Shown: positions 21,020 through 36,263 of the stretch, in pieces
How the letters are laid out: each line of letters opens with the position of its first letter
Numbering within the stretch: position 1 is the first letter of the stretch
Assembly (NCBI RefSeq): GCF_004342585.1
Contig: NZ_SLZQ01000001.1
Coordinates: 677,523 to 741,522, forward strand
DNA: 64,000 nucleotides
DNA from: Paucimonas lemoignei
GTDB lineage: Bacteria > Pseudomonadota > Gammaproteobacteria > Burkholderiales > Burkholderiaceae_D
Reading direction: 5' to 3'
The notes under the pieces: model-generated
Told to the model about the DNA's origin: nothing
Database searches by the model: none
The model's input: the letters and a program-made list of their open reading frames with translations, nothing else
Translations under genes and position numbers: made by a program

Positions 21020-22536
21020 TACCGAAGTCGTGCATACCTGGTCTGCCGCTCGGCCTCATGCGCCTGCCCGAGGGTGCGAATCCCCTTTTCAGCCAATAAC
21101 GGCAGCATGCGCAAAAACACTTCCCCGGTAACGATGGCATCGCCCAGTGCCGTATGGCGCCCGACGATTTCCACGCCCATCCGGCCGGCAATCGCTTCCA
21201 GGCTATGCTCCGTCTGGTTCGGATGGAGCACCTGCGACAAGAGCAGCGTATCGAGCACCGGTTGCCGCAACCTGATTCCGGTTTGCTCTTCCTGCATTTG
21301 CAAAAAGCGCAGATCGAATGCCGCATTGTGCGCCACCAGCACCGTATCCTCCGCAAAACGGGCAAACTGCGGCAACACCACTTCGCTGCGCGGTTGATCC
21401 TTCAGCATCGTCTCGGTAATGCCGTGGATCGCGACCGACGCCTCGCTGATGGCACAGCGGGGCCGTATCAGGCAGTCGAAATATTCCTGCAGGAGCAAGC
21501 GGCCATTGACAATGCGTACCGCGCCGATGGCAACGATCTCGTCGCCCTCTGCCGGATTCAAGCCCGTGGTCTCGCTATCGAATGCGGTATAGCTGAGTTG
21601 CGCAAGCGATTGCGTAGCAAGGCTTTGCTCCAGTCCTGTCTGCTTGAACAGATCGAAATCATAGAAAATCGGGCGTTCAGTCGTTTTCGCGCGCATGACT
21701 GATGAACGGTCGATGGTCGTTCTGGCTTCGAAGCGCCCTGTCTCCTCTTCACCGATTTCATCCAATACCAATACAAACCCGTCCAGCGCCCTGGACTCAT
21801 CAAGCACTGGCGACAAGCGCACCCGCAATGCCCTTCCCCCGGCAAGAATAATGACAAAGCTTGCAGAAGCTTGCGGCGGGTCTTCGTCTGTGTGTGGCTG
21901 GTTCACTGCTTCCAGCTGGTGCCGGACCTGTTCGAGCGCCTGCATTACCGATGCCCGTTCAATCATGCCGTACAGTGAGCGGCCCAGCCCAACTGGCGCG
22001 GCAGGCAGCGAAGGCTCCGCAACATGGCGCTCCAGCAGTTGCCTGGCACGACGGTTGTACAGCAGGATGCGGCCATCCAGGTTACAGACAAGGACGCCGG
22101 AGGCCAGATCGGCAATCAATGCGGCAAGGCGATTTCTTTCTTCTGTCAGCGCATGATTGGCACACGCTATTCTGGCCTGACTGTCGGCTTCCAAAGCTTG
22201 GTAAGCACAAGCAAATCCGTTGATTTTATCAATGAGATCTTGAAGTGATTGCGCGCCCAGTGGCGCAATGCGATGAGCGGGGTTCGCCGGCAGCAGTGCC
22301 AGTTCTTCAGTTAGGCGGGATAGCGAGGTCCAATAAGCAGCAAGCAAGTACTTCAGGCCGACGCTCAATATGGTGATGGTCGCAACTGCCAAGGCTGCCA
22401 GCATGCCCCAGCGTTGCGGCGGTTGCGTCCTGCTTCCGGCAATCAGCCATACCGCCGCTATTACCGCTAGCTGCAGCGCGCACAACAAGCTCAGCAACAG
22501 GGCGAAACGATATCCGGTGAACTTCCTCGCAGGCAT
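21016..22536 (-). CDS. Membrane-anchored PAS/DEDDh 3'-5' exonuclease-like protein
   Basis: A 506-residue protein from the chosen ATG (22536; a TTG 11 codons earlier is possible). Two membrane segments (about 8-30 and 40-65) come first, then a linker and a PAS-like domain (about 135-245, with LASGVLVCNLDGRILLYN). The C-terminal DnaQ-type exonuclease follows (about 305-480). The DEDDh residues are visible in AFDSETTGLNP, VLVAHNAAFDLRF and GRHTALGDA. Fusion of a membrane and sensor region to a proofreading-type nuclease is typical of proteins beside actP and DUF294 genes, and the target nucleic acid is unknown. It overlaps the DUF294 gene by four bases. Confidence 0.85.
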   Translation of the reverse strand: MPARKFTGYRFALLLSLLCALQLAVIAAVWLIAGSRTQPPQRWGMLAALAVATITILSVGLKYLLAAYWTSLSRLTEELALLPANPAHRIAPLGAQSLQDLIDKINGFACAYQALEADSQARIACANHALTEERNRLAALIADLASGVLVCNLDGRILLYNRRARQLLERHVAEPSLPAAPVGLGRSLYGMIERASVMQALEQVRHQLEAVNQPHTDEDPPQASASFVIILAGGRALRVRLSPVLDESRALDGFVLVLDEIGEEETGRFEARTTIDRSSVMRAKTTERPIFYDFDLFKQTGLEQSLATQSLAQLSYTAFDSETTGLNPAEGDEIVAIGAVRIVNGRLLLQEYFDCLIRPRCAISEASVAIHGITETMLKDQPRSEVVLPQFARFAEDTVLVAHNAAFDLRFLQMQEEQTGIRLRQPVLDTLLLSQVLHPNQTEHSLEAIAGRMGVEIVGRHTALGDAIVTGEVFLRMLPLLAEKGIRTLGQAHEAERQTRYARLRY

Positions 22537-22607
22537 AGTACCCCGCTTTTCACTAGGATGTAATGCCAACCGTATCGCTTGCCCTGTCGTCTCGCATCCG
22601 TCGCTTG

Positions 22608-24272
22608 TCAGTGACCCGAAGCAGCGGCAGCGCCGATGCCGGTTTCGGAACGCACACGCTGCGCCTCGTAACCAGCCCGATCAAGACGAGCACGTTCGCT
22701 ATTGTCCAGGATCGAGAACAGCCAGATGCCGACGAAGCCTGCAATCATCGAAAACAATGCCGGCGACGTATAGGGGAAGATCGCTTTTTCATTGTGCAGC
22801 ACGTCCACCCATACCGACTTCGATAGAATCGTCAGCACCACGGCGGTGATCAGACCGATGAAGCCGCCGATGGTCGCGCCGCGCGTGGTGCAATTCTTCC
22901 ACAGCACGGACAGGAACAACACCGGGAAGTTGGCCGAAGCCGCAACCGCGAATGCCAGCGACACCATGAAGGCGATGTTCTGCTTTTCAAACACAATCCC
23001 CAGGATTACGGCAACGATGCCCAGCGCCACGGTGGTCATCTTCGACACCCGCAATTCGTCCGCGCTGCTGGCCTTGCCATGCTTGAACACGGTGGAATAC
23101 AGGTCGTGCGACACGGCCGACGCTCCTGACAAGGTCAGACCAGCGACCACGGCCAGGATGGTGGCAAAGGCCACGGCCGAGATAAAGCCGAGGAAAATAT
23201 TGCCGCCCACGGCATTGGCAAGGTGCACCGCCGACATATTGTCGCCGCCAAGGAGCTTGCCCGCCGCATCCTTGAATACCGGGTTGGTGCTGACCAGCAC
23301 GATCGCGCCGAAGCCGATGATGAAGGTCAGAATATAGAAGTAACCGATCCAGGTGGTGGCCCAGAACACCGACTTGCGCGCTTCCTTGGCGCTCGGCACG
23401 GTAAAAAAGCGCATCAGGATATGCGGCAAGCCAGCGGTGCCGAACATCAGCGCCATGCCAAAGGAAATCGCCGAGATCGGATCCTTGATGAAGCCGCCCG
23501 GTCCCATGATGGCATCCTTCTTGGCGTGCACTTCCACGGCTTTGGCAAACAGGCGTTCCGGACTGAAGTTAAACTGCCACAGCACCATGATGACCATGAA
23601 CGTCGCCCCTGCCAGCAGCAAGATCGCCTTGATGATCTGCACCCAGGTGGTGGCAGTCATGCCGCCAAAGAGCACGTAAATCATCATCAGCGCACCGACG
23701 ATGACCACGGCAACCCAGTACTCCAGTCCGAACAAGAGCTTGATGAGCTGGCCCGCGCCGACCATCTGCGCGATCAGGTAAAACAACACCACCACCAGCG
23801 TACCGGATGCGGCAAATACGCGGATCGGCGTTTGCTGAAAGCGGTAAGCCGCGACGTCGGCAAAGGTAAAGCGGCCGAGGTTACGCAAGCGTTCCGCAAG
23901 CAGGAATGTCAGTACCGGCCAGCCGACCAGGAAGCCGATCGAATAGATCAAACCGTCATAACCATTGGCATACACGGCAGCGGAAATGCCGAGGAAGGAT
24001 GCAGCCGACATGTAATCGCCGGCAATCGCCAGGCCATTCTGGAAACCGGTGATGCCGCCGCCGGCAGTATAAAAGTCGGCGGCAGATTTGGTCCTGGCTG
24101 CTGCCCACTTGGTGATGAACAGGGTCAGTACCACGAACACGGCAAACATGATGATTGCCGTCCAGTTGGTTGCCTGCTTGGTTGCCTGGCCTAAATCACC
24201 GCCCGCGGCAAGGGCACTGCCTGCGGTTGCCAGCAGGAGCAAAGAGCCGAACACGAAAGGAAGGCGCATCAT
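22608..24272 (-). CDS. actP: Cation/acetate symporter
   Basis: Sodium/solute symporter family permease for acetate and related short monocarboxylates. The 554 residues include an N-terminal signal-like segment and about 13 membrane helices. Characteristic parts are [20 protein letters not shown] (about 69-88) and [14 protein letters not shown] (about 378-391). The chosen ATG (24272) overlaps the stop of the DUF485 gene in TGATG. A very strong ribosome site, AAGGAGGTGAT, ends a few bases upstream. No acs gene is adjacent, unlike in E. coli. Confidence 0.93.
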   Translation of the reverse strand: MMRLPFVFGSLLLLATAGSALAAGGDLGQATKQATNWTAIIMFAVFVVLTLFITKWAAARTKSAADFYTAGGGITGFQNGLAIAGDYMSAASFLGISAAVYANGYDGLIYSIGFLVGWPVLTFLLAERLRNLGRFTFADVAAYRFQQTPIRVFAASGTLVVVLFYLIAQMVGAGQLIKLLFGLEYWVAVVIVGALMMIYVLFGGMTATTWVQIIKAILLLAGATFMVIMVLWQFNFSPERLFAKAVEVHAKKDAIMGPGGFIKDPISAISFGMALMFGTAGLPHILMRFFTVPSAKEARKSVFWATTWIGYFYILTFIIGFGAIVLVSTNPVFKDAAGKLLGGDNMSAVHLANAVGGNIFLGFISAVAFATILAVVAGLTLSGASAVSHDLYSTVFKHGKASSADELRVSKMTTVALGIVAVILGIVFEKQNIAFMVSLAFAVAASANFPVLFLSVLWKNCTTRGATIGGFIGLITAVVLTILSKSVWVDVLHNEKAIFPYTSPALFSMIAGFVGIWLFSILDNSERARLDRAGYEAQRVRSETGIGAAAASGH

Positions 24273-24577
24273 CACATCACCTCCTTGCGGATGGTTGCAG
24301 CCAGCTCGTCGAATTCGCTATTGGCGCGCCAAACGTAAATCCCGGTAACAACAATGGTAAATATGATGACGAACAGACCAATGGGAATTCCCCATGTCAT
24401 GACACCCTCTCCAATCTTTCGGGCAAGCAGTTCCTTGTCAAAAGCGATCAGCAGAATGTATCCGTAATAGACGATCAGCATGAGCACGGCCAGTGTCCAG
24501 CCGAAGCCTGAACGAACGGCGACGAGCTTTTGATAACGGGGATTGGATACGATTCTTCGAACGAGATCTTCTTCCAT
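24272..24577 (-). CDS. DUF485 inner-membrane protein (YjcH-like)
   Basis: A 101-residue protein with two membrane helices (about 25-47 and 57-82) and the conserved [13 protein letters not shown] start ([17 protein letters not shown], about 11-27). YjcH homologues are encoded directly before actP, as here, and are thought to aid the permease. The 3' end overlaps the actP start by one base. The 240 bases upstream, as far as the tRNA genes, hold no gene. Confidence 0.9.
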   Translation of the reverse strand: MEEDLVRRIVSNPRYQKLVAVRSGFGWTLAVLMLIVYYGYILLIAFDKELLARKIGEGVMTWGIPIGLFVIIFTIVVTGIYVWRANSEFDELAATIRKEVM

Positions 24578-24821
24578 TGCCTGCCTCCAGATTATTGTGT
24601 TTTTCCTGATGGCCAGGCCTGAACATTAACCATTACAGTGCAATGCACAGGCACAAGAGCCGACATTTGTAACTACATACTACTGGCAAGCATCGACAAA
24701 TTCGCAACAGGCCAAGCGCATTAATTGATATTGGACAAACAAGAGAATTGACTCTGGCAGCCACATACTGCAGTCAATATGACGCAAAAAAGAAGAGTCG
24801 AAGACAGGAAGAAGGACTGGA

Positions 24822-24898
24822 TGGCCTGCCCAGCAGGAGTCGAACCTGCGACCTACGGCTTAGAAGGCCGTTGCTCTATCCAGCTGAGCTATGGGCAG
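24822..24898 (-). tRNA. tRNA-Arg (anticodon TCT)
   Basis: A complete 77-base cloverleaf with encoded CCA. The 7-bp acceptor stem begins CTGCCCA. The anticodon stem ACGGC/GCCGT holds loop CTTCTAA with anticodon TCT (24862-24864), and the T arm is GCAGG-TTCGACT-CCTGC. It reads AGA and probably AGG. The first pair is C1-G72, which is less usual than G1-C72. Confidence 0.97.
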
Positions 24899-24910
24899 TG
24901 GCTTGAAATG

Positions 24911-24936
24911 AAAACGGGCTGTCCTGGGACAGCCCG
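24911..24936 (-). terminator. Hairpin between the two tRNA genes
   Basis: A perfect 9-10 bp stem (CGGGCTGTC 24915-24923 with GACAGCCCG 24928-24936) is followed by four T on the minus strand. It lies 15 bases after tRNA-Pro, whose transcript it would end, so the two tRNAs may be separate units. Confidence 0.75.
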
Positions 24937-24950
24937 CGTTCGGGTATTAC

Positions 24951-25027
24951 TGGTCGGAGTACAAGGATTCGAACCTTGGACCCCCTGCTCCCAAAGCAGG
25001 TGCGCTACCGGGCTGCGCTACACTCCG
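24951..25027 (-). tRNA. tRNA-Pro (anticodon TGG)
   Basis: A complete 77-base cloverleaf with encoded CCA. The acceptor CGGAGTG pairs with TACTCCG (one G-U), the anticodon stem is CCTGC/GCAGG with loop TTTGGGA and anticodon TGG (24991-24993), and the T arm is CAAGG-TTCGAAT-CCTTG. It reads CCN codons ending in A or G and probably others by wobble. Confidence 0.98.
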
Positions 25028-25088
25028 AGGACTGGCAATTATACAAGGGCATTACCAGCGGGTCAAACTCATTATTCACTTAATCGAT

Positions 25089-26423
25089 TCAGGCAGCCTG
25101 GACCTTGTCCGCCAGCCGGCGTGCCAGCGTCTCCGCCACCTTGGCATTTCTCGCTTCAACCATCACCCGCAACAGGGGCTCCGTTCCCGATGCCCGAATC
25201 AGCACGCGGCCCGACTCGCCCAACTCGCGCTCGGCAATGCTCTTCTCTTCCATCACGGCCGCATTTTTTTGCCAGTCGAAGCCGGGCGTCACTTTGACGT
25301 TGATGAGCGTTTGCGGGAACATCGAAATCCCTGCTGTTGCCTCCTTCAGCGTTTTACCGCTGCGGCACAAGGCTGACAGGACTTGCAATGCCGAGATGAT
25401 GCCGTCGCCCGTGGTGTGCTTGTCAAGGAACAGCAAGTGACCCGAACCTTCACCGCCAACCAGCCATCCGCGCTCCTGCAAGACTTCCAGCACGTAACGG
25501 TCGCCAACCTTGGCGCGGGCAAAACCGATTCCCATTTCCTTGCATGCCACTTCCAGTGCCATGTTGGTCATCAGGGTGCCGACCGCGCCCTGCAAGCCGC
25601 CATTGGCCATGCGATCCTTGACCATCACGTAGAGCAACTCATCGCCGTTATAGATACGGCCCTCGCCGTCGACCATGATCAGACGGTCCGCGTCGCCATC
25701 GAGCGCGATGCCGAGATCGGCCTGATGCTCCTTGACTGCTTCAGAAAGGGCTTGCGGCGCGGTCGCACCGACGCCGTCGTTGATGTTCAAGCCATTCGGC
25801 TGATTACCGATGGCGATCACTTCGGCACCCAGCTCATGGAAAACATGCGGTGCGATGTGATATGCGGCGCCATGCGCGCAATCGACCACGATTTTCATGC
25901 CGCGCAAATCCAGTTCGTTCGGGAACGTGCTCTTGCAAAATTCGATATAACGGCCCTGCGCATCGTCCAGGCGCTTGGCTTTGCCAAGCTTTTCGGATGG
26001 CACGCAGTCAATCGGCGTTTCCAGCGCTTCTTCGATTGCCGCCTCCGTTGCATCCGGCAGCTTGTTGCCCTGCGAAGAAAAGAACTTGATGCCGTTGTCG
26101 TGATAAGGATTATGCGACGCCGAAATGACCACCCCAGCCGAAAGCCGCAAGGCGCGTGTCAGATAGGCGACCGCAGGCGTCGGCACCGGACCGGCCAGCA
26201 TGACATCGACACCGGCGGCGGAAAATCCAGCTTCAAGAGCAGCTTCCAGCATGTAGCCGGAAATCCGCGTGTCTTTGCCGATCAGGACGGTTTTCTTGCC
26301 GACCTCCCCCTGTGCCAGCACCTTGCCGGCGGCATAACCGAGGCGCATGACGAAACCAGGAGTGATCGGCAATTCGCCTACACGGCCGCGTACGCCATCG
26401 GTGCCAAAATATTTGCGTGACAT
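25089..26423 (-). CDS. glmM: Phosphoglucosamine mutase
   Basis: Interconverts glucosamine-6-phosphate and glucosamine-1-phosphate for UDP-GlcNAc and so for peptidoglycan and LPS. The 444 residues have the standard length. The phosphoserine loop is [18 protein letters not shown] (about 98-115), the metal loop is [13 protein letters not shown] (about 239-251), and the sugar loop is [10 protein letters not shown]. Order rlmE-ftsH-folP-glmM is the classic proteobacterial operon; a terminator separates ftsH from folP here. Confidence 0.97.
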   Translation of the reverse strand: MSRKYFGTDGVRGRVGELPITPGFVMRLGYAAGKVLAQGEVGKKTVLIGKDTRISGYMLEAALEAGFSAAGVDVMLAGPVPTPAVAYLTRALRLSAGVVISASHNPYHDNGIKFFSSQGNKLPDATEAAIEEALETPIDCVPSEKLGKAKRLDDAQGRYIEFCKSTFPNELDLRGMKIVVDCAHGAAYHIAPHVFHELGAEVIAIGNQPNGLNINDGVGATAPQALSEAVKEHQADLGIALDGDADRLIMVDGEGRIYNGDELLYVMVKDRMANGGLQGAVGTLMTNMALEVACKEMGIGFARAKVGDRYVLEVLQERGWLVGGEGSGHLLFLDKHTTGDGIISALQVLSALCRSGKTLKEATAGISMFPQTLINVKVTPGFDWQKNAAVMEEKSIAERELGESGRVLIRASGTEPLLRVMVEARNAKVAETLARRLADKVQAA

Positions 26424-26477
26424 TTTTGTATTCCCGTTTGTTCGAACTTGTTTACATTATTTTGATGAGTTGCTGCT

Positions 26478-27314
26478 CTACCTGGCAGCATGCCAAACCT
26501 TGATCGCATCCACTGTCGCAGCCACATCATGCACACGCACGATGCGCGCTCCGTGCTCTGCCGCCACCAGCGCAGCGGCAACGCTTCCCGCCATGCGATC
26601 CTCGACTGGCTTGCCGGTTATCGCACCGATCATGGACTTTCGTGACATGCCGGCCAGCAGCGGCACTTCGGCTTTCTGGATGAGCGACTCGAGATTTTTT
26701 AGCAATTCAAGATTATGCGCAAGGCTTTTACCGAAACCGAAACCAGGATCGATACACAGACGGGAACGCGCGATACCTGCGGCACTCATTTCTTCCACGC
26801 GTTGCGATAAATAATCGCCAACCTCCCCCACCACGTCATCATAGTGTGGCGCAGCCTGCATGGTTTGCGGATTGCGTTGCATGTGCATAATACATAGTCC
26901 GCAATCAGCATCCTTGACTGCACTCAATGCTCCGGGGGCATTAAACCCATTGATATCATTGATCATGTCTGCGCCTGCCAATAGCGCTTCCTGCATGACT
27001 TCCGGCTTGTAGGTATCGATCGACAAGGGCTTGCCGCAGTCGCGCAGGGCATAGATGACGGGGATGACACGCCGCAGTTCTTCTTCCAGGGGCACGACCG
27101 GTGCGCCAGGGCGTGTCGATTCGCCGCCGATATCGATCATGTCGACGCCTTCGGCAATCATTTGCTCGACCCGCTCCAGCGCCGATTCCAGCGGCATGAA
27201 CTGGCCGCTGTCGGAAAACGAATCCGGCGTTACGTTCAAAATTCCCATGACCAGCGGACGATCTTCCCGGCCTAGCCGAAGCCGGTAACGCCCGCACTGC
27301 AAAATCTCTTGCAT
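26478..27314 (-). CDS. folP: Dihydropteroate synthase
   Basis: Condenses p-aminobenzoate with dihydropterin pyrophosphate in folate synthesis; the target of sulfonamides. The chosen ATG (27314) has GGAG four to eight bases upstream and gives 278 residues; a TTG 22 codons earlier is less likely. Signatures are intact: ILNVTPDSFSDSGQF (about 25-39), DIGGESTRPGA (about 60-70) and DPGFGFGKSLAHN (about 190-202). It precedes glmM by 54 bases. Confidence 0.95.
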   Translation of the reverse strand: MQEILQCGRYRLRLGREDRPLVMGILNVTPDSFSDSGQFMPLESALERVEQMIAEGVDMIDIGGESTRPGAPVVPLEEELRRVIPVIYALRDCGKPLSIDTYKPEVMQEALLAGADMINDINGFNAPGALSAVKDADCGLCIMHMQRNPQTMQAAPHYDDVVGEVGDYLSQRVEEMSAAGIARSRLCIDPGFGFGKSLAHNLELLKNLESLIQKAEVPLLAGMSRKSMIGAITGKPVEDRMAGSVAAALVAAEHGARIVRVHDVAATVDAIKVWHAAR

Positions 27315-27383
27315 ACCTCTCCATTCAAAAAACGAAATCTGAATACCTTTCCTTGGCAGGCTCAGCGAACCTGATTTCAAAAT

Positions 27384-27411
27384 AAAAAGGGTGAGGACAA
27401 TGCCTCACCCT
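27384..27411 (-). terminator. Rho-independent terminator after ftsH
   Basis: AGGGTGAGG (27388-27396) pairs with CCTCACCCT (27403-27411). Five T, one A and four more T follow on the minus strand. It ends 34 bases after the ftsH stop and just upstream of folP, so folP-glmM may rely on partial read-through or a promoter of its own. Confidence 0.85.
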
Positions 27412-27444
27412 AATGGAAAACACAGTTGTTTAACGCATCACGGA

Positions 27445-29325
<1,881 letters not shown>

Positions 29326-29493
29326 TAGGACTCCTTCGGCGCGACATTGCGCCCATTTCGGCTTTTTACAGCGTGCATTTTTACGATTCTACTCGCAATA
29401 ACAGGCGCTTGCTAGGCAGCATGTGGGGCTGAATATGTTCAAAATCAAGACTCAAATTACAACTCTGCGGCATTTCTTCGCACTTAACAACAT

Positions 29494-30138
29494 TCAGGCA
29501 GGATTTTTGAGGGTTTTTCCCAGCAGGAATATCTCGGAAGACTTATCCCTGCTGGCTTTCGGCTTCTTCGATACGACCGTCTTGAACTCGTGCCGAAATT
29601 TTTCCAGGATCTCGTTATATCCCGTACCGTTGAAACATTTGACGAGCAAGGCACCTGAAGGTTTCAGGTGGGCCAGGGCAAAATCGAGGGCCAGATCGAT
29701 AATGTGCTCGACCCGTGCGGCATCGGCCACGGCTACGCCGGACAGGTTGGGCGCCATGTCCGACAAGACGAGATCCACCTTGCGCCCGATGACCAGCTCT
29801 TCCAGCTGCGCCAGCACGGAATCTTCGCGAAAATCGCCCTGGATGAAATGCACATCGGCGATCGGCTCCATTGGCAGAATGTCCAAACCGATAATCGTGC
29901 CGTTGATGCCGCCTCCGGCCTGCCCGGCCAGCTTGTTGCGCACGTACTGCGACCAGCTGCCCGGCGTGCAGCCCAGGTCGACGATGATCTGGCCCGGCTT
30001 GATCAGCTTCTCGGCCTCGTCGATTTCCTTGAGCTTGTATACGGCCCGCGCCCGGTAACCCTCTTTCTGCGCCTGTTTGACGAAAGGGTCGTTAACGTGG
30101 TCGTGGATCCAGTTCTTGTTGAATTTATTTTTTGCCAT
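29494..30138 (-). CDS. rlmE: 23S rRNA 2'-O-methyltransferase (U2552)
   Basis: RrmJ/FtsJ heat-shock methyltransferase that modifies U2552 of 23S rRNA during late 50S assembly. The 214 residues match. The SAM loop [14 protein letters not shown] (about 53-66), the acidic [10 protein letters not shown] (about 115-124) and the catalytic lysine in LVKCFNG (about 160-166) are present. It is divergent from yhbY with only 37 bases between start codons, so their promoters must overlap. Confidence 0.96.
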   Translation of the reverse strand: MAKNKFNKNWIHDHVNDPFVKQAQKEGYRARAVYKLKEIDEAEKLIKPGQIIVDLGCTPGSWSQYVRNKLAGQAGGGINGTIIGLDILPMEPIADVHFIQGDFREDSVLAQLEELVIGRKVDLVLSDMAPNLSGVAVADAARVEHIIDLALDFALAHLKPSGALLVKCFNGTGYNEILEKFRHEFKTVVSKKPKASRDKSSEIFLLGKTLKNPA

Positions 30139-30175
30139 TCGCGTAGAATACTGCTTTTAAAGGATATTTAAATTT

Positions 30176-30649
30176 ATGCTGAACCTAACCCCAGCCGAAC
30201 GCAGCGCCTTGCGCGCCGAGGCCCACGCTCTCAATCCGGTAGTCATCATTGGCGAATCCGGCCTGACCCCGGCGGTCATGAAGGAAATCGATGCCAGCCT
30301 GAATGCCCATGGCCTTATCAAGGTCCGGGTATTCGGCGACGAGCGCGAAGAGCGCATCGCGATTTACGACACCATTTGCAAAGAACTCGATGCCGCACCG
30401 GTGCAGCATATCGGCAAACTGCTGGTGATTTACCGCCCCAAGAAGGAAAAAGCCAAGGAAGCCAGCGAGAAACGCGGCAAGGGCATGCGTGAAGTTACCA
30501 TCGTCAAGCCCAGCCGTACCGGCACCAAGAAGCCTTCGGTAACCAAGGTTCTTCTGAAGGGTAATGAACGCGTCACCGCGGGCGGCTCGGTCAAGCGCGC
30601 CAAGCCGCGCCAGACCAGCACGAAGAAAGCACTCTCCAGTCGCGGCTAA
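30176..30649 (+). CDS. yhbY: YhbY family RNA-binding protein with basic tail
   Basis: CRM-domain protein tied to 50S subunit assembly. The CRM domain fills about 1-95, with GESGLTPAVMKEIDASL (22-38) and LIKVRVFGDEREER (about 43-56). The protein is 157 residues, roughly 60 longer than E. coli YhbY. The additional tail is rich in K, R, S and T and is presumably disordered and RNA-binding. It faces rlmE across 37 bases. A GC hairpin (30673-30689) lies just downstream without a T tract. Confidence 0.93.
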   Translation: MLNLTPAERSALRAEAHALNPVVIIGESGLTPAVMKEIDASLNAHGLIKVRVFGDEREERIAIYDTICKELDAAPVQHIGKLLVIYRPKKEKAKEASEKRGKGMREVTIVKPSRTGTKKPSVTKVLLKGNERVTAGGSVKRAKPRQTSTKKALSSRG

Positions 30650-30832
30650 AGCGGTTGCAGCCATTGTGCCAACCGGGCTTTTCGCCCGGCGCACCGCGAT
30701 ATCGCCGCACCGGCCTGTTCGCATTGTTTGCTGCCGATATATGCTGACACGAGGCTTTCCAGCGACTGCCTTTCTACCGGGCCCGGTCCATGGACACCGG
30801 ATCAGAGATACTGTCACCCACTGTTTCGCGCC

Positions 30833-31291
30833 CTACTTCACGCGAAACAATTTCAGAACCAGCACCAGGCCCAGCATGCTTTGCACCAGGTAGATTCCGC
30901 TCGATGCGCCATGCAGCTTGCCGAACCTGGCGGCGGTTTCTGCATTCATGACCCCGCCTGCCGGCACGCTTGCCCGTAGCTCGGCCATGAATGGCTGGAT
31001 GCCGAAATGGCTGATGACAGTGCACAGCAGCATTAAGACGATGACAATCAGGAGATGCTTGCGCTGAAGCGACTCATACGCCTCGCCTGCGCGCATGACC
31101 AGAATCGCCAGCATCACTGCGCAAGCAATGGTAATCCACGCTTCGACCTGGAACATCCGGCCGGCAAGCGTTCCTGCCAGTCCGCGGTCCTCCAGGGTCG
31201 CGAACAAGGTCGGCGCGACGATATAGCCGATAGTCCACAGGCTGCCGACCCAAAGCGTGGCCAGCACCACCCGTGCGCGAGCCTCCACCAT
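30833..31291 (-). CDS. DUF4149 membrane protein
   Basis: A 152-residue protein with four membrane helices and the DUF4149 layout: LWVGSLWTIGYIVAPTLFATL at the start and a later HGASSGIYLVQSMLG. Function is unknown. Its ATG follows the greA stop after two bases, so the two are co-transcribed. The 183 bases between it and yhbY (convergent) contain no gene. Confidence 0.85.
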   Translation of the reverse strand: MVEARARVVLATLWVGSLWTIGYIVAPTLFATLEDRGLAGTLAGRMFQVEAWITIACAVMLAILVMRAGEAYESLQRKHLLIVIVLMLLCTVISHFGIQPFMAELRASVPAGGVMNAETAARFGKLHGASSGIYLVQSMLGLVLVLKLFRVK

Positions 31292-31293
31292 GC

Positions 31294-31770
31294 TCAGATG
31301 TACTTTACTTCCAGAATTTCGTATTCGCGCGGACCGGAAGGCGCATTGACCTCGACGACGTCGCCGGCATACTTGCCGATCAGGGCGCGTGCGATCGGCG
31401 AAGTCACGGAAATCTTCAATTCTTTCAGGTCCGCCTCGTCTTCACCAACGATCTGATAAGTGACTTTCTGGCCGCTTTCGAGGTCTTCCAGGTCCACCGT
31501 GGAAGCAAACACGACGCGGCCTTCCGCATCGAGCGTCGTCGGATCGATGATCTGCGCTGCGGAAAGCTTGCCTTCCAGCTCTGCGATACGGCCTTCGATA
31601 AAGCTTTGCTTTTCCTTGGCGGCATCGTACTCGGCGTTCTCCGACAGGTCGCCCTGCGCGCGTGCCTCGGCGATGGCATTGATGACGGCCGGACGCTCCT
31701 TGGTCTTCAGACGATGCAATTCCTCTTTCAGCAATTCGGCGCCGCGCTTGGTGATCGGTACTGTGCTCAT
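31294..31770 (-). CDS. greA: Transcription elongation factor GreA
   Basis: Binds the RNA polymerase secondary channel and stimulates cleavage of backtracked transcripts. It is 158 residues. The N-terminal coiled coil carries the acidic tip in [20 protein letters not shown] (about 39-58), followed by the FKBP-like C-terminal domain. Only a weak ribosome site is seen. It lies after carB but behind a long hairpin, which implies its own promoter or read-through. Confidence 0.96.
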   Translation of the reverse strand: MSTVPITKRGAELLKEELHRLKTKERPAVINAIAEARAQGDLSENAEYDAAKEKQSFIEGRIAELEGKLSAAQIIDPTTLDAEGRVVFASTVDLEDLESGQKVTYQIVGEDEADLKELKISVTSPIARALIGKYAGDVVEVNAPSGPREYEILEVKYI

Positions 31771-31785
31771 ATTTTTATACTCTTA

Positions 31786-31840
31786 AAGAAAACACAGAGG
31801 TCACAAACCGTGTCCTAAGACACTTTCTGTGACCTCTGTG
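31786..31840 (-). terminator. Long two-tier hairpin between carB and greA
   Basis: A perfect 13-bp inverted repeat (31793-31805 with 31828-31840) encloses a second 5-bp stem (GTGTC 31810-31814 with GACAC 31819-31823, loop CTAA). On the minus strand it is followed by TTTTCTTT, so it can end the carAB transcript 19 bases after the carB stop. The CACAGAGG arms resemble repeats dispersed in some bacterial genomes; that point is from memory. Confidence 0.7.
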
Positions 31841-31858
31841 AAGATATTTCAGGTTAAG

Positions 31859-35081
<3,223 letters not shown>

Positions 35082-35089
<8 letters not shown>

Positions 35090-36263
35090 GTTTCTGTTTC
35101 TCCGTCTTTGCCTGCTTGGTTGCGTCCGCCATGAGCGCGATAAAGCGATCGAACAAGGGTGCAATATCAGTTGGGCCGGGCGAGGCTTCCGGGTGGCCCT
35201 GGAAGCAGAATGCCGGGCGATCGGTGCGCTCGAAACCTTGCAGCGTGCCGTCGAACAGCGACACATGGGTGACGCGGCAATTGGCCGGCAAGGTCTCGGT
35301 ATCGACTGCAAAGCCGTGATTTTGCGAGGTGATCATCACCTGCTTGGTATCGACGTCGAGCACCGGGTGATTGGCGCCGTGGTGGCCGGTTTTCATCTTG
35401 ACGGTCTTGGCGCCGCAGGCCAGCGCCATGATCTGGTGACCCAAGCAGATGCCGAAAGTCGGAAGGCCACGGTCAATCAGCTCACGGGTGGCAGCAATCG
35501 CGTAATCGCATGGCTCCGGATCGCCGGGGCCGTTGGACAGGAAGATGCCGTCCGGGTTCAGTGCCAGCGCGTCGGCGGCGGTTGATTGCGCCGGCAGCAC
35601 CGTCACCTTGCAGCCGCGTTCGGCCAGCATGCGCAGGATGTTGTACTTGACGCCATAGTCGAAAGCGACCACGTGGTATTTCGGCGCGATCTGCTTGCCG
35701 TAGCCTTCGCCCAGCTTCCACTCCGTCTCGTTCCAGACATACGGCTTGGTGACCGACACGACTTTTGCCAGGTCCATGCCTGCCAGTCCAGGGAAGGACT
35801 GCGCCAGGTCGATAGCCTGTTCTGCTGAGATGCCGTGCCCGGCGATGATGGCGCCGTTCTGCGCGCCTTTGTCGCGCAGGAGTCGGGTCAGCTTGCGGGT
35901 GTCGATACCGGCGATGCCGACGACGCCTTCAGCCTTGAGGTATTCCGACAAGGTCTGGCGCGAACGGAAGTTCGAAGCCAGCAGCGGCAGATCCTTGATG
36001 ATCAGGCCGGCCGCATGGATACGGGAAGCTTCGACGTCCTCGGGATTGATGCCGACATTGCCGATGTGGGGATAAGTCAGTGTGACAATCTGACGGTTGT
36101 AGCTGGGGTCGGTCAGGATTTCCTGGTAGCCAGTGATGGAAGTGTTGAACACCACTTCCCCGATGGTCTGCCCGGGAGCGCCGATGGAATAGCCCTGAAA
36201 AATCGACCCGTCTGCGAGAGCCAGGATGGCCGGTACTGTTTGGCCAGAAGAAAAAGGCAGCAA
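35082..36263 (-). CDS. carA: Carbamoyl-phosphate synthase small subunit (TTG start)
   Basis: Glutamine amidotransferase subunit passing ammonia to CarB. The nucleophile cysteine lies in [16 protein letters not shown] (about 262-277). I choose TTG at 36263, giving 393 residues that begin [18 protein letters not shown] after the initiator. AGGAG lies six bases upstream of this TTG, and the family N-terminus starts here. An ORF with 20 more codons lacks a ribosome site. E. coli carA also starts with TTG. The leader holds a perfect CGCACG-AAAA-CGTGCG hairpin (36319-36334). The 187 bases between this start and the response-regulator stop contain no gene and should carry the promoter. Confidence 0.94.

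Noticed and set aside
30673..30689. Terminator after yhbY
   Set aside because: A GC-rich 6-bp hairpin is present but no T tract follows on either strand.
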